NCBI RefSeq assembly: GCF_000179915.2
Contig: NC_014963.1
Coordinates: forward strand, 3,162,001 to 3,226,000
Direction of reading: 5' to 3'
DNA: 64,000 nt
DNA from: Terriglobus saanensis SP1PR4
GTDB taxonomy: Bacteria > Acidobacteriota > Terriglobia > Terriglobales > Acidobacteriaceae
Shown here: positions 37,608 through 46,244 of the stretch, piece by piece
Layout of the letters: the number at the start of each line of letters is the position of its first letter
Numbering within the stretch: position 1 is the first letter of the stretch
Translations under genes and position numbers: made by a program
Notes under the pieces: generated by a model
Told to the model about the DNA's origin: nothing
The model's database searches: none
Seen by the model: only the letters and a program-made list of their open reading frames with translations

Positions 37608-37931
37608 ATGATGAGCCCGAAACATATTCTTGGATGCGCACTCGGCCTCGGGGCCGTCCTTTTACCTCTCGTCGCCGCAGTTCATGCCCAGACTACACCG
37701 GCCCAGCAACCAGCAGCGCAGGTCGATCAAAAGCCGCCAGCTCCACCGCAGAAGACAGCACAGGTTCACAGCGACGGAGAGCGTATCTTTGCGCAGAACT
37801 GCTCTCGCTGCCATACCGCGCCCGACGGCTTCCCGCCTCGTATCTCCGGTACCGTTGTACGTCATATGCGTGTGCGAGCTCAACTTAGTCAGCACGATGA
37901 GGAAGAACTGCTTCGCTTCTTTAACCCGTAA
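37608..37931 (+). CDS. Small periplasmic cytochrome c
   Basis: A 107-residue exported protein with a signal peptide ending at VHAQT, a Pro/Gln-rich linker and a single heme site CSRCHTAPDGFPP. A Met in VVRHMRVRAQLSQHDEEELLRFF may be the distal ligand. The fold is close to the minimum size for a class I cytochrome c. The start lies two bases after the stop of the barrel-protein gene, with AAGGA inside that gene's end, so expression is coupled. Together with the cytochrome and CuA protein at 25-26 kb it gives this polysaccharide locus three electron-transfer proteins. Confidence 0.85.
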   Translation: MMSPKHILGCALGLGAVLLPLVAAVHAQTTPAQQPAAQVDQKPPAPPQKTAQVHSDGERIFAQNCSRCHTAPDGFPPRISGTVVRHMRVRAQLSQHDEEELLRFFNP

Positions 37932-37997
37932 ACAGTCAATCTGCGCAGACGCTTTCGAATGCGCAGAGAACAAGTTACCTGCATGGGATGGATAGGT

Positions 37998-39212
37998 ATG
38001 CCAACGCCGTTTGTCACTGTTCCAGAAGCGCTCGAAGAGTTCGCTCGCGGGCGTATGATTGTCGTCGTGGATGACGAAGACCGCGAAAACGAAGGCGATC
38101 TGACGCTCGCCGCAGAGTTTGTAACTCCTGAGGCCATCAACTTCATGGCGACGTTTGGCAGAGGTCTTATCTGCTTGACTCTAACCGAAGATTGGGCCGA
38201 CCACATGCGTCTTGGTCCAATGGCCCAGGAGAATACCTCTCGCTTTGGCACAGCATTTACCCAAAGCATTGAAGCAAGAGAGGGCGTTACGACAGGAATC
38301 TCTGCGCACGATCGCGCCCACACCATTCGTGTCGCCATTGATCCGGATTCAACGGCACAAGACCTCGCACGTCCTGGGCATATCTTTCCACTACGCGCCC
38401 GCAAGGGAGGCGTTCTGGTGCGCGCCGGACAGACGGAAGCTTCTGTAGATTTGGCTAAAATGGCGGGGCTCAATCCAGCGGGCGTCATCTGCGAGATCAT
38501 GAAAAGCGATGGCACCATGGCACGCGTTCCGGACCTGATTGCATTTTGCAACGAGCACGGTCTCAAGATGCTCACCGTCGCAGAACTCATTCGCCATCGG
38601 CGACAACATGAACGCTATGTTCGAAGAACTTCTGAAGAGAGACTGCCCACAGCGTTTGCCGACTTCCGCATGATCCGTTTCGAAAGTGAAATCGACAGCA
38701 GAGAATCCCATGCGGCTCTTGTTTTGGGGGATGTCGCAGATTCTCAACCAGTACTTGTGCGCGTTCATCGGCAGTGCCTTCGGGGAGACGTCTTCAACTC
38801 GACATCCTGCAACTGCCGTCGTTTCGTCGATCAAAGCTTGTACGCTATCGCCCAAGAGGGCCGCGGCGCATTGGTCTACCTGGATAATCTGGGACAAGGA
38901 TGTCACACGGAAGAAGCAGCGGATCCAGCGGGCGTATTGCACAGCGAGGGATACGGGAGCGAGGGGACACTGCGTCACGTCGGAATCGGCGGACAGATCT
39001 TGAGCGACCTCGGGATTCAGAAGATCAGGCTTCTGACAAATACACCGACCCACATCCCCGCGTTGGCAGGATTCGGCCTGGAAATTGTGGAATTCGTTCC
39101 CCTTTTGCTCGACACACAGTTACACCTGTCTGCCTGCAAACCACCAGAAGATCCCTGGTTCACTACTGTCGAAGCTCACGCGCTCATGCGCCAGAGTATC
39201 GACCTTCTGTAG
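37998..39212 (+). CDS. ribBA: RibBA: DHBP synthase fused to a degenerate GTP cyclohydrolase II domain
   Basis: A 404-residue riboflavin-pathway protein. The N-terminal DHBP synthase half, which makes dihydroxybutanone phosphate from ribulose 5-phosphate, has the acidic loop VVVDDEDRENEGDL, GRGLICL, REGVTTGISAHDRAHTI and RPGHIFPL, so it looks active. The C-terminal GTP cyclohydrolase II half keeps the zinc cysteines (RQCLRGDVFNSTSCNC). Where active enzymes have EGRGIGL followed by the EAN segment, it reads NLGQGCHTEE and lacks the EAN part, so it is probably inactive. An intact ribA lies at 48.9 kb. ATG 37998 is chosen on the usual RibB start; earlier in-frame ATGs exist at 37959 and 37983. 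It is 66 bp after the cytochrome gene. Confidence 0.88.
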   Translation: MPTPFVTVPEALEEFARGRMIVVVDDEDRENEGDLTLAAEFVTPEAINFMATFGRGLICLTLTEDWADHMRLGPMAQENTSRFGTAFTQSIEAREGVTTGISAHDRAHTIRVAIDPDSTAQDLARPGHIFPLRARKGGVLVRAGQTEASVDLAKMAGLNPAGVICEIMKSDGTMARVPDLIAFCNEHGLKMLTVAELIRHRRQHERYVRRTSEERLPTAFADFRMIRFESEIDSRESHAALVLGDVADSQPVLVRVHRQCLRGDVFNSTSCNCRRFVDQSLYAIAQEGRGALVYLDNLGQGCHTEEAADPAGVLHSEGYGSEGTLRHVGIGGQILSDLGIQKIRLLTNTPTHIPALAGFGLEIVEFVPLLLDTQLHLSACKPPEDPWFTTVEAHALMRQSIDLL

Positions 39213-39275
39213 AGAAAGGATCTCGACTTCTCACCGAAACCCTTCTTTGTTGATGGCGACAGCCTGCCTCAACGG

Positions 39276-40214
39276 CTAAGTAAGTTGGCCGACCATGCGC
39301 GCATACCGAGCGCGCAGCGATGACGATTCGGCCGTCTCCGCCAAATATTCCAATTCGGCTTTAGAGGGCCGAAAGTTCAGTGGCAGGCGCTTCCAGTAGT
39401 ACTTGAGATCGTCGGATTGCCAACCAGCATAGGTCTTTTCCCAGGACTTCCCGGATTCGCCTGCGTACACGAGATTGGAAGGATTGAGGACGCGCCGGGC
39501 ATCCTGGAATCTGCAATCGAGCGAGAGACGCATCTGCCCAGACACGTTTGGCGAAGCCGCGTGTACGGTCAGACTGTGGAAGATCAGTACGTCTCCCGCA
39601 TGGATATTGCCGCCGACCCACTCATCGCCAACCGCGTCCTCCGCTTTGATTTCGGGGACATGAAGATTTTCTCGTTCGTGATACTGAACACCATAACGGT
39701 GGGAGCCTTCGAGAATCCTCAAAGGGCCTACATCTACTGGACAATCATGAAGAGGAATCCACGTCGTGAAAAACTCGGGATCTCCTCCCATAAACTCGTA
39801 ATCCTGATGGGCATGCACTACGAGACGTTCGCAACGAGGAAAGATCAGCCGGCCAATCGGCTTCGGATGCACCAGAAGCTCTTCGCCGACAAGCATCTTC
39901 ATCACCTTCCGCAATGCGGGTTGATGCGGCAGTGCGTGAAAGGATTCGAGGTTGAATACTTCCTGGTAGACACGCTTGAAGATCGGGTCCGGATCGCCGC
40001 ACGCGGCATCGCGCTCAGCTACTCGCTCCAAAGGGCTGTACTCCGGCACGAGCCACTGAGCGGCGGAAAGAATCCGCGTCACGTCTGCTAATACGGAATG
40101 CACAGCCTCCTTAGGCAAAAGCCCCCGGACCAATGCATACCCTCTGGAACTGACCTCATTCTGAAGCACGTCTGCTGTGAGACTTTCTGCTTTGAGTTCG
40201 TGAAAAGCTTTCAC
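39276..40214 (-). CDS. Phytanoyl-CoA dioxygenase (PhyH) family oxygenase
   Basis: A 312-residue Fe(II)/2-oxoglutarate-dependent oxygenase. The iron site is visible as HAHQDYEFMGGDPEFFT (His and Asp) and the distal His in FHSLTVHAASPN; MRLSLDCRF supplies the Arg that binds 2-oxoglutarate. Members hydroxylate small molecules, including secondary-metabolite scaffolds; the substrate here is unknown. GTG at 40214 is chosen because GGAGG lies seven bases upstream; an earlier GTG at 40247 is less likely. It is transcribed alone, convergent with ribBA, and has its own 11-bp-repeat box. Confidence 0.87.
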   Translation of the reverse strand: MKAFHELKAESLTADVLQNEVSSRGYALVRGLLPKEAVHSVLADVTRILSAAQWLVPEYSPLERVAERDAACGDPDPIFKRVYQEVFNLESFHALPHQPALRKVMKMLVGEELLVHPKPIGRLIFPRCERLVVHAHQDYEFMGGDPEFFTTWIPLHDCPVDVGPLRILEGSHRYGVQYHERENLHVPEIKAEDAVGDEWVGGNIHAGDVLIFHSLTVHAASPNVSGQMRLSLDCRFQDARRVLNPSNLVYAGESGKSWEKTYAGWQSDDLKYYWKRLPLNFRPSKAELEYLAETAESSSLRARYARMVGQLT

Positions 40215-40269
40215 GTCGTTACCTCCGCCGAACGGAAATCGTGGCACAGTAGTTACGCTAACGATGCGG

Positions 40270-40307
40270 TGTCTTCTGATCGTCTGCCCTTTGTCAATTC
40301 ATTGTCA
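40270..40307 (-). promoter_or_regulatory. 11-bp-repeat box upstream of the PhyH gene
   Basis: Read toward the PhyH gene, the half-sites are TGACA, TGACA, AGACG and AGACA at exact 11-bp steps, ending 56 bp before the start codon. Both half-sites and spacers nearly match the box at 36486-36523. Confidence 0.75.
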
Positions 40308-40372
40308 CGGTTCAATTCTGGCGACCAAACCGGAAAACGATACTTCTTAGGGAACAATGCGTCGCAGAGCGG

Positions 40373-40399
40373 TGACAAGTTCCTTACCTTGAAATGACA
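40373..40399 (+). promoter_or_regulatory. 11-bp-repeat box upstream of the HprK-like kinase gene
   Basis: Half-sites TGACA (40373), TTACC (40384) and TGACA (40395) lie at exact 11-bp steps, 80 bp before the kinase start codon. The degenerate middle half-site resembles the TAACC at the same place in the box at 26213-26250. Confidence 0.55.
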
Positions 40400-40478
40400 A
40401 TCCTTGTCGTACGGCTCGTTAGACTCGGCGTAACTTATCAAATCTCAAAAGGTACGAAGAGCGGAACGAAAGGCGATT

Positions 40479-41498
40479 ATGACCAGCGAACTCACCGAGC
40501 AAACAGTTCCGGGAGAGATTGCCAGGCAGTCCCCTGCACGGCCGCAGAACGCTCTGCTCTACGATATGGAGCTTCCCCTGCGGGGGGTCTTTTATCCACT
40601 CGGTTTTGCTGTCGAAATTCTCACGAACGATCCTGAAGTGCTTCGGGCCGCAGATGAAAGCTTCGGACACGTCCATGAAAATCGAGGAGCCACAACACTT
40701 CAGATACGCATCGGCATCAGCGAGGGAGCTAATCGCGCATGTCCGCCGGAGCCGACGCGCCGAGAGTATAACCACTTATATTCGCTAGTCGCCGATGTGG
40801 AAAATCAGGCACTCTTGGATCTTAAAACCTGTACCAGCTTCGCATGGCTGAAGAAGTCCACCCTGAAAAACAGGCTCTACTTTCGCTACAACTTTCTCGA
40901 AAAGATGGTTTACCTCCTGCTCGGTGCTTCTGTGGTCACGGATCTGCACGCGGCCTGTGTTGGTAAAGAAGGAAAAGGCATTTTGCTGTGCGGTGACTCT
41001 GGCGCGGGCAAGTCCACTTTGGCGTATGCCTGCGCACGTGCTGGGTGGACTTATACCTCGGACGACACAAGTTATCTCATCAATCAGTCCGAAGCTCCTC
41101 GTGTCATTGGACACGCACATCGTGTGCGCTTTCGTCCGGCTGCGAGGGAATTATTTCCGGAGTTGGCAGCGCATGCGGTGACACCGCGCATGGAAGGAAA
41201 ACCCTCCATTGAGGTTCCTGTCTCTGAACTACCTGTTCTCAGGAGTGCCAGCGAAGCCAAAGTATATGCAATCGTCTATCTTAACCGTTACCCCTCCGCA
41301 ACCGGGAGCCTGATGTCACTACCCAAAGGCACGGCCATACAGCGCATGTGTAACGAGCTCTTTTCTGCTGGTGATATTCGTGCGCAGCACGAGGCTATCC
41401 TTCAGCAAGCGTTCGCCGACGTCCCCACATACGAGATCGAATACTCTGACTCAGAACAGGCAATTCACCAGCTCGACCTTCTGATCACTCGGACCTAA
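40479..41498 (+). CDS. HprK-like P-loop kinase
   Basis: A 339-residue protein whose C-terminal half resembles the HPr serine kinase domain: Walker A GDSGAGKSTLAYACARAG, then TYTSDDTSYL matching the acidic pair that follows the P-loop in HprK. The N-terminal 150 residues have no fold I recognise. It is not a housekeeping HprK, since it lacks the usual N-terminal domain and the phosphocarrier partner genes. Related kinases occur in exopolysaccharide/exosortase loci and in some lasso-peptide clusters, where one type phosphorylates the peptide. AAAGG lies five bases before the ATG. A nucleotidyltransferase-like gene of a kind often found with such kinases is in the same locus at 50.4 kb. Confidence 0.8.
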   Translation: MTSELTEQTVPGEIARQSPARPQNALLYDMELPLRGVFYPLGFAVEILTNDPEVLRAADESFGHVHENRGATTLQIRIGISEGANRACPPEPTRREYNHLYSLVADVENQALLDLKTCTSFAWLKKSTLKNRLYFRYNFLEKMVYLLLGASVVTDLHAACVGKEGKGILLCGDSGAGKSTLAYACARAGWTYTSDDTSYLINQSEAPRVIGHAHRVRFRPAARELFPELAAHAVTPRMEGKPSIEVPVSELPVLRSASEAKVYAIVYLNRYPSATGSLMSLPKGTAIQRMCNELFSAGDIRAQHEAILQQAFADVPTYEIEYSDSEQAIHQLDLLITRT

Positions 41499-41513
41499 AG
41501 CCCTGCAAGTTGT

Positions 41514-43625
41514 TTATGGAATCACTTTTCGCCGCGCGACGGCTGTAAACCAGACGCTTCTGCCACAGTCCGTACCATAAAGCAGCGTTTGCGAGTCACT
41601 TTCCCAGGCAGGCTGAATCTGATTGCACGGAACATCGGCGACTCTGCGTATTGCTCCGCTTGCCCGATTCCGAATCCAAAGATTCCAGACGCCATGGTCG
41701 AGATGGCTGTAAGCCATCCACCGACCATCGGGAGAGAGTGCCGGATAGCGCGAAGCCTCCAAGGAAATCGGAGTATTGACGTGTGCAGCGTCCGTCCAAT
41801 AGATCTGAGGCAAGTGGCCATCTTCTGTTGCGGAGAATGCATATTCCTTTTCGGAAAGAAAAGATGCTTCGTAGACATTCAGCTGAATTGGTGTAAGTGC
41901 TACTTCGGTTGTGTTGCTAGACTCAAGCCTTCTCCGCACCATCAGACGCCCACGACCGTGGTTATCGCGGACAAACGCCAGAGTCTGGCCATCTTCTGAA
42001 AGCATTGGTTCATGCGCGTCCTCGATCACAACTTCCGAAGGATTGTTGAGATCCACGATCTGTGAGCCAGAGCTTGATGCACGCTCCACTAGGACATGCC
42101 CGTAGCCGCTGGTGAAGGAAAGGTCATCATAGGGAGCATCGATACTGGAATCGGCCGAGACTTTGCCTTGGTTCTCCATAACCAAATGGTAGCCAGTGAA
42201 AGTAAATGCTGCGTAACGAATTCCGTCGGCCGTGGATTGTGGGCCGGAGCTGAGAAAGCCCTGCGCTTGCAGAGGCACGCGATAGGCATACTCCTGCCGC
42301 TCTGCACGTTGTACGCGAAGTGTTGATCGTGCACTCAGGATCACGGTTGCGGTCAAACCCACACCCCACACATAACGGCTCCAGTCCTTCGTCGAGCCAC
42401 TCTCACGCCTGCGATTCCACATGAGTGCATACGTTCCGAAGAGCACCGCCATCATCAGAGGAAGTCGCGGAACATACAGGAGGAAAACAAGGCCCAATGG
42501 TCTGGACGGCGCAGAGACTGGAAATCCGATGCCGAGATAAGCAAAGACCAGCGCCGCTAGCCAGCCATACCGTCGCTGCCGAAGTAAGATCGCTGCAAGC
42601 ACACACACGGGAAAGACCATGAGAACGAAGGTGTAGGAAGCGGGGATCGTGGAGATAGTGAGAGATGCGGTGAGCAGGGCCGACCACTCCAGTAGAACTC
42701 GTTCTTTGCTTTCGTCGTCCCTGCGAATTAGCAGGATGGCAGGCGCGAGCGCCAGCATCTGTAGAGTGGGCGCTAAAAGCGCGTAACAGAGCGGCGAATT
42801 ATGCCAGGGATGTGGGTTCCACTGAGGTTCCGAAAGAAAAAGGCGATGCAGGACGCCGGAGATCGAGGCGCTCGAAGCGTAGGCCCCGAGCCAATCTCCG
42901 CGCATTATCCAGGGCAATTGTTCTTGTAGCCAGTTGCGATGTGCATTAAGGCCAAAGGCTGCGATGGAGACCACAACAGCAGAAATTCCAGTAGTCACGC
43001 CAGCTATGAGCGCACGCCAATCTCTGCGCTGCAGAAAGAATATAAAAAGGATTAGCGGAAACACCTTGCAGACCGCGGCCACTGCGAGGAGTCCCCCGGC
43101 AAGACTTCGATGTCTACGTAGATAGCAGAAGCATGCTCCGGAGATCAGCAGCAACAAAAGCACATAAAACTGACCGTACAACAAATTTCGATGCAAAGGA
43201 AAACTGAGAAACAGGATGAGAGCGACTCGTCGAGAACCTAAACCTGTAATCGACCGTAATATCCAACCGATTGGAATCAGGAAGGCAAGATTCAGAAGGA
43301 TCCAAATATGTTTCGCAGTGAGCGGTGTAAGTCCGGTGAGTGGCCATGCGGCCAGGGTCGAGAACGGTGTGACCGATACCAGTCCGATCACGCGAGTATC
43401 GACGGCACGATGATCCTTCTCTCGTTCGATCCAGGCCCATTCATACATTCGTGAAGTGTCATACCCTTCGTGCACGAGTCGCGCGGCCATATAGTAGTTT
43501 GGGAAATCGGTATTCAAGGTGCGCCAGGCACGAGGCAGGGTATGCATGCCAAGAAAAAGAACGGCCAGACAAAGTACCGTACGTTCAAGCCAACAAACAA
43601 CATGCTGAGTTTGCGTAGTAATCAC
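41514..43625 (-). CDS. GT87-like mannosyltransferase fused to a TolB-like beta-propeller
   Basis: A 703-residue protein. The N-terminal part (about residues 15-440) has 10-12 hydrophobic helices and a first periplasmic loop with LNTDFPNYYMAARLVHEG, as in polyprenyl-phosphate-mannose-dependent GT87 (DUF2029) glycosyltransferases. The last 220 residues are soluble and contain repeated propeller blades: HEPMLSEDGQTLAFVRD, RYPALSPDGRWMAYSHLDHGVWNLWIRN and IQPAWESDSQTLLYGTD, typical of TolB/WD40-like domains. The propeller probably lies in the periplasm, perhaps binding acceptor or assembly partners (inference). It is a single-gene unit with an 11-bp-repeat box 33 bp upstream and is convergent with the kinase gene. 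Confidence 0.82.
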   Translation of the reverse strand: MITTQTQHVVCWLERTVLCLAVLFLGMHTLPRAWRTLNTDFPNYYMAARLVHEGYDTSRMYEWAWIEREKDHRAVDTRVIGLVSVTPFSTLAAWPLTGLTPLTAKHIWILLNLAFLIPIGWILRSITGLGSRRVALILFLSFPLHRNLLYGQFYVLLLLLISGACFCYLRRHRSLAGGLLAVAAVCKVFPLILFIFFLQRRDWRALIAGVTTGISAVVVSIAAFGLNAHRNWLQEQLPWIMRGDWLGAYASSASISGVLHRLFLSEPQWNPHPWHNSPLCYALLAPTLQMLALAPAILLIRRDDESKERVLLEWSALLTASLTISTIPASYTFVLMVFPVCVLAAILLRQRRYGWLAALVFAYLGIGFPVSAPSRPLGLVFLLYVPRLPLMMAVLFGTYALMWNRRRESGSTKDWSRYVWGVGLTATVILSARSTLRVQRAERQEYAYRVPLQAQGFLSSGPQSTADGIRYAAFTFTGYHLVMENQGKVSADSSIDAPYDDLSFTSGYGHVLVERASSSGSQIVDLNNPSEVVIEDAHEPMLSEDGQTLAFVRDNHGRGRLMVRRRLESSNTTEVALTPIQLNVYEASFLSEKEYAFSATEDGHLPQIYWTDAAHVNTPISLEASRYPALSPDGRWMAYSHLDHGVWNLWIRNRASGAIRRVADVPCNQIQPAWESDSQTLLYGTDCGRSVWFTAVARRKVIP

Positions 43626-43657
43626 AACTCAGCGTAGCTGCACTCCACGGAGACAGT

Positions 43658-43695
43658 TGTCAGTTTCTTGTGAGACGAATGTCATCCAAGTGTTG
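43658..43695 (-). promoter_or_regulatory. 11-bp-repeat box upstream of the GT87-propeller gene
   Basis: Read toward the GT87 gene, the half-sites are CAACA, TGACA, TCACA and TGACA at exact 11-bp steps. The box overlaps the 3' end of the UGT coding sequence, which makes its regularity more notable because the DNA is also coding. Confidence 0.65.
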
Positions 43696-44997
43696 TCCAC
43701 TGGATGTTCTGGAGGCTCGCCTTCTCAAAGCCTCTTCCATGATGTCTGCGGCACGCTCGAGACCCAGGATGGAGCGCATTTGTGCTTGCAACTTCTGGGC
43801 GGCACCCCAATAGCCTGGATCATTTTGCACTTTCATAATCGCGGTGTGGATCTGCTGAGTCGAACGGTTTTCTATCGAAAGCACCTCTGCAGCGCCGAGT
43901 CTTTCCAAACGAGCGGCGACTGCCGGTTGATCCAGAACCATGGGAAGCGCAACCATTGGTTTTCCTTCCATCAGTGTTTCCAGCACAGTGTTCGGTCCAG
44001 CGTGCGTAATGACGATTTCAGCTTTCTTTAAAAGTTCAAGTTGTGGAGCATTGCTGACGACCAGAGGATTTCCGGGAAGATCTGCGAAGGATGCCGGGTC
44101 TCGCCGCCCACCGAGGGAAATCACTAACTGCACATTCAAACTCCTGCAGGCCTCAGCAACTCGGTGGAAGATCATAGGATCGTTCTTTCGCGTCGTGCCC
44201 AGCGATGCGTAGATCAAAGGGCGGCCATCCAGTAAGTCCCATGGAAATCCGATCGATGCTCTGGTTCTTTCTTCGATAAAGGGGCCAGTGTAAAAGAAGC
44301 TTTCGGGGAGCGACGGTCGGGGTAGATCAAAGCACTGCGGTATCTGTGTAATATGCGCCAACTCTGGATAGGTCTTTTGAATCTCGCGAGTAGGCCCAAG
44401 ACCAATTTGCATCCTATATTGATCCAACCTGCGACACACAGGACCTCTCATGCGAAGCACAGAAACTTCCAGTATTTCCCTCTGCAAACGTTCAAGCCAC
44501 GAACCGCGAGCCACGATGGACCGAGGAGCATCCCAACCGAAGTTATGCGGTATAGACGTGGACACGATGAAGTAAGGCAGATGCAGCATTTCAGCCACGG
44601 TGGGGCCGGACAACGCAATCTCACCCACGACGAGCGCATCTACTCCGGTGTTACAAATCGCCGCGGGAAGCACCCGGAGAAACGTCTCCATGTCTCCGGC
44701 GATACGGTCCACACCATTACATATCGCTGCGAGACGGGATGAGGGCTTGTCTCGTCTTCCGGGACTGGAGTTGCACTCGCCGATCGCGCAAAACTCCAAG
44801 CCCTGCTGGCGTATCTTCTGCTCAAGTGCAGAACTCTGGAAAAATGTAACCCGGTGCCCTCGATCGACCAATTTTCGCGACAAAGCAATCAACGGGTTAA
44901 GATGCCCGGTGCCTTTATAGGAAAGTACACCGAAGTGTGACATCGCTTTCTTTGCGACCGGAGCGAGCGGCTCGCCAGCATTTGCCTTATCGAGCAT
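43660..44997 (-). CDS. UGT/MGT-family glycosyltransferase (family 1)
   Basis: A 445-residue soluble GT-B glycosyltransferase of the type that decorates small molecules (macrolides, carotenoids, glycolipids). The N-terminus has FGVLSYKGTGHLNPLIALSRKLVDRGHRVTFF; the donor-binding end has PLIYASLGT and HAGPNTVLETLMEGKPMVALPMVLDQPAVAARLERLGAAEVL, the family 1 signature. ATG 44997 overlaps the amidohydrolase stop codon (TAATG). It is the last gene of a four-gene coupled unit with a radical SAM enzyme, a methyltransferase and an amidohydrolase, so its acceptor is probably the product of those enzymes. Confidence 0.88.
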   Translation of the reverse strand: MLDKANAGEPLAPVAKKAMSHFGVLSYKGTGHLNPLIALSRKLVDRGHRVTFFQSSALEQKIRQQGLEFCAIGECNSSPGRRDKPSSRLAAICNGVDRIAGDMETFLRVLPAAICNTGVDALVVGEIALSGPTVAEMLHLPYFIVSTSIPHNFGWDAPRSIVARGSWLERLQREILEVSVLRMRGPVCRRLDQYRMQIGLGPTREIQKTYPELAHITQIPQCFDLPRPSLPESFFYTGPFIEERTRASIGFPWDLLDGRPLIYASLGTTRKNDPMIFHRVAEACRSLNVQLVISLGGRRDPASFADLPGNPLVVSNAPQLELLKKAEIVITHAGPNTVLETLMEGKPMVALPMVLDQPAVAARLERLGAAEVLSIENRSTQQIHTAIMKVQNDPGYWGAAQKLQAQMRSILGLERAADIMEEALRRRASRTSSGQHLDDIRLTRN

Positions 44998-46244
44998 TAC
45001 TGCAGTACCGGAGAACAGACCGTCCGCCCTCCCAGACGCACTTCGCCTGCACCGAGAACCTCTTCCGCCCGGCGTAATAACTCTTTGACCGGCGCGCGTA
45101 GCCAACGCACCACCCCCTCAACCAAGAGAGGCTCTAGTCCTTCTTTCACCTGAGATGGAAGTCTTTTCCAAACTTCCTCCGAAGCCAGTTGCACGCGTCC
45201 CGCGATCATTACGAACTCTATCTCTATCATCGAAAGTGTCTGTAATCTGCTTGCTGCGTTGTGGCCCGTATCCCGAATAGCGACCAGATCGCCCGGCCCT
45301 AAGATCCGGATCTTTCCTTCGCCATCTTTCAATCGAAGTATGGTTGCGGCGGCCTCCGTCACCATGCGATAGGCACTCTCCGGCGTGATGCTGCAAGACC
45401 TGATCGCAAACCTGACCTCATCGAGCAAGTCCCCTGCTGCGGTCAGAGGTGAATCATTCCCGAGAGCGACGCTTTCTATTTTGCCCAGCAAATTCATATC
45501 CGGAAGCTTGCCGAAGAGGAACATGTTGGAAGAGGGACAGACAATGAGCGATGCCCCTCTCTCCTGCACCAATGCGACACCTTCGTGATCCATAGCCAGG
45601 CCATGAACAAGCACGGTATGCGCATCCAACAATCCAAGCCGATAAAGTTCGAATACTTCATCACGAGCTTGATCATCCACTCCTTCACACGCATGCAGGA
45701 TGAAGACGCTTCCTTCTGGGGTCGCACAACGGGCCGCACGAAGATCGCCTCCCAAAGCGAGAGAGTGTCCCCATCCAAAGTGCCGCACTACCTTGATGGG
45801 AAATTCTCTCTTTTGCAGCTCCGACCAAAACTTGTCATGGTGGCATGCTGTCGTGACGCCGCAAAGAAGATTTCGTATCCCTCCCCACCACAGGCGGACA
45901 TCTTTAGGAACGGACTTATGCTTTGCGATTACCTCGGGAAACCGAACGTGTATGTCTTCGCCCCATTCGATGTAGTTCTGGTACAGCGGATTTCCAAGCC
46001 TTGGGTAAAGGGCGAACTGCAGATGATCGTGCGCATTTACCAAGCCAGGAAGCAACAGGAAGCCGCTCAGGTCGATCTCTGTTTCTCCAGATACCAGTGG
46101 CAGTGACATGGTTCCATCACGCACTACCTGTGTCAGATGCCCACCCGCGATGTGTATGGAAGCTCGAAATGTCTCCTGTGGTCCGATGGCACAACGAGCC
46201 CCATGCAGAGATACTTCGTCACTCTCGTGCCAAGAGTCACGCAT
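44997..46244 (-). CDS. Amidohydrolase-superfamily metal-dependent hydrolase
   Basis: A 415-residue cytosolic enzyme of the ATZ/TRZ-chlorohydrolase branch of the amidohydrolase superfamily. Metal-binding and catalytic residues are visible: the HxH-type NAHDHLQF, ILHACEG, VHGLAMDHEG and the Asp in LGNDSPLTAAG. An N- and C-terminal beta-sandwich surrounds the barrel, with GFLLLPGLVNAHDH at the start and PGDLVAIRD near the end. The reaction is probably a deamination or hydrolysis of a C-N bond; the substrate is unknown. ATG 46244 overlaps the upstream methyltransferase end by eight bases; in-frame starts further up would overlap more. Confidence 0.87.
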   Translation of the reverse strand: MRDSWHESDEVSLHGARCAIGPQETFRASIHIAGGHLTQVVRDGTMSLPLVSGETEIDLSGFLLLPGLVNAHDHLQFALYPRLGNPLYQNYIEWGEDIHVRFPEVIAKHKSVPKDVRLWWGGIRNLLCGVTTACHHDKFWSELQKREFPIKVVRHFGWGHSLALGGDLRAARCATPEGSVFILHACEGVDDQARDEVFELYRLGLLDAHTVLVHGLAMDHEGVALVQERGASLIVCPSSNMFLFGKLPDMNLLGKIESVALGNDSPLTAAGDLLDEVRFAIRSCSITPESAYRMVTEAAATILRLKDGEGKIRILGPGDLVAIRDTGHNAASRLQTLSMIEIEFVMIAGRVQLASEEVWKRLPSQVKEGLEPLLVEGVVRWLRAPVKELLRRAEEVLGAGEVRLGGRTVCSPVLQ

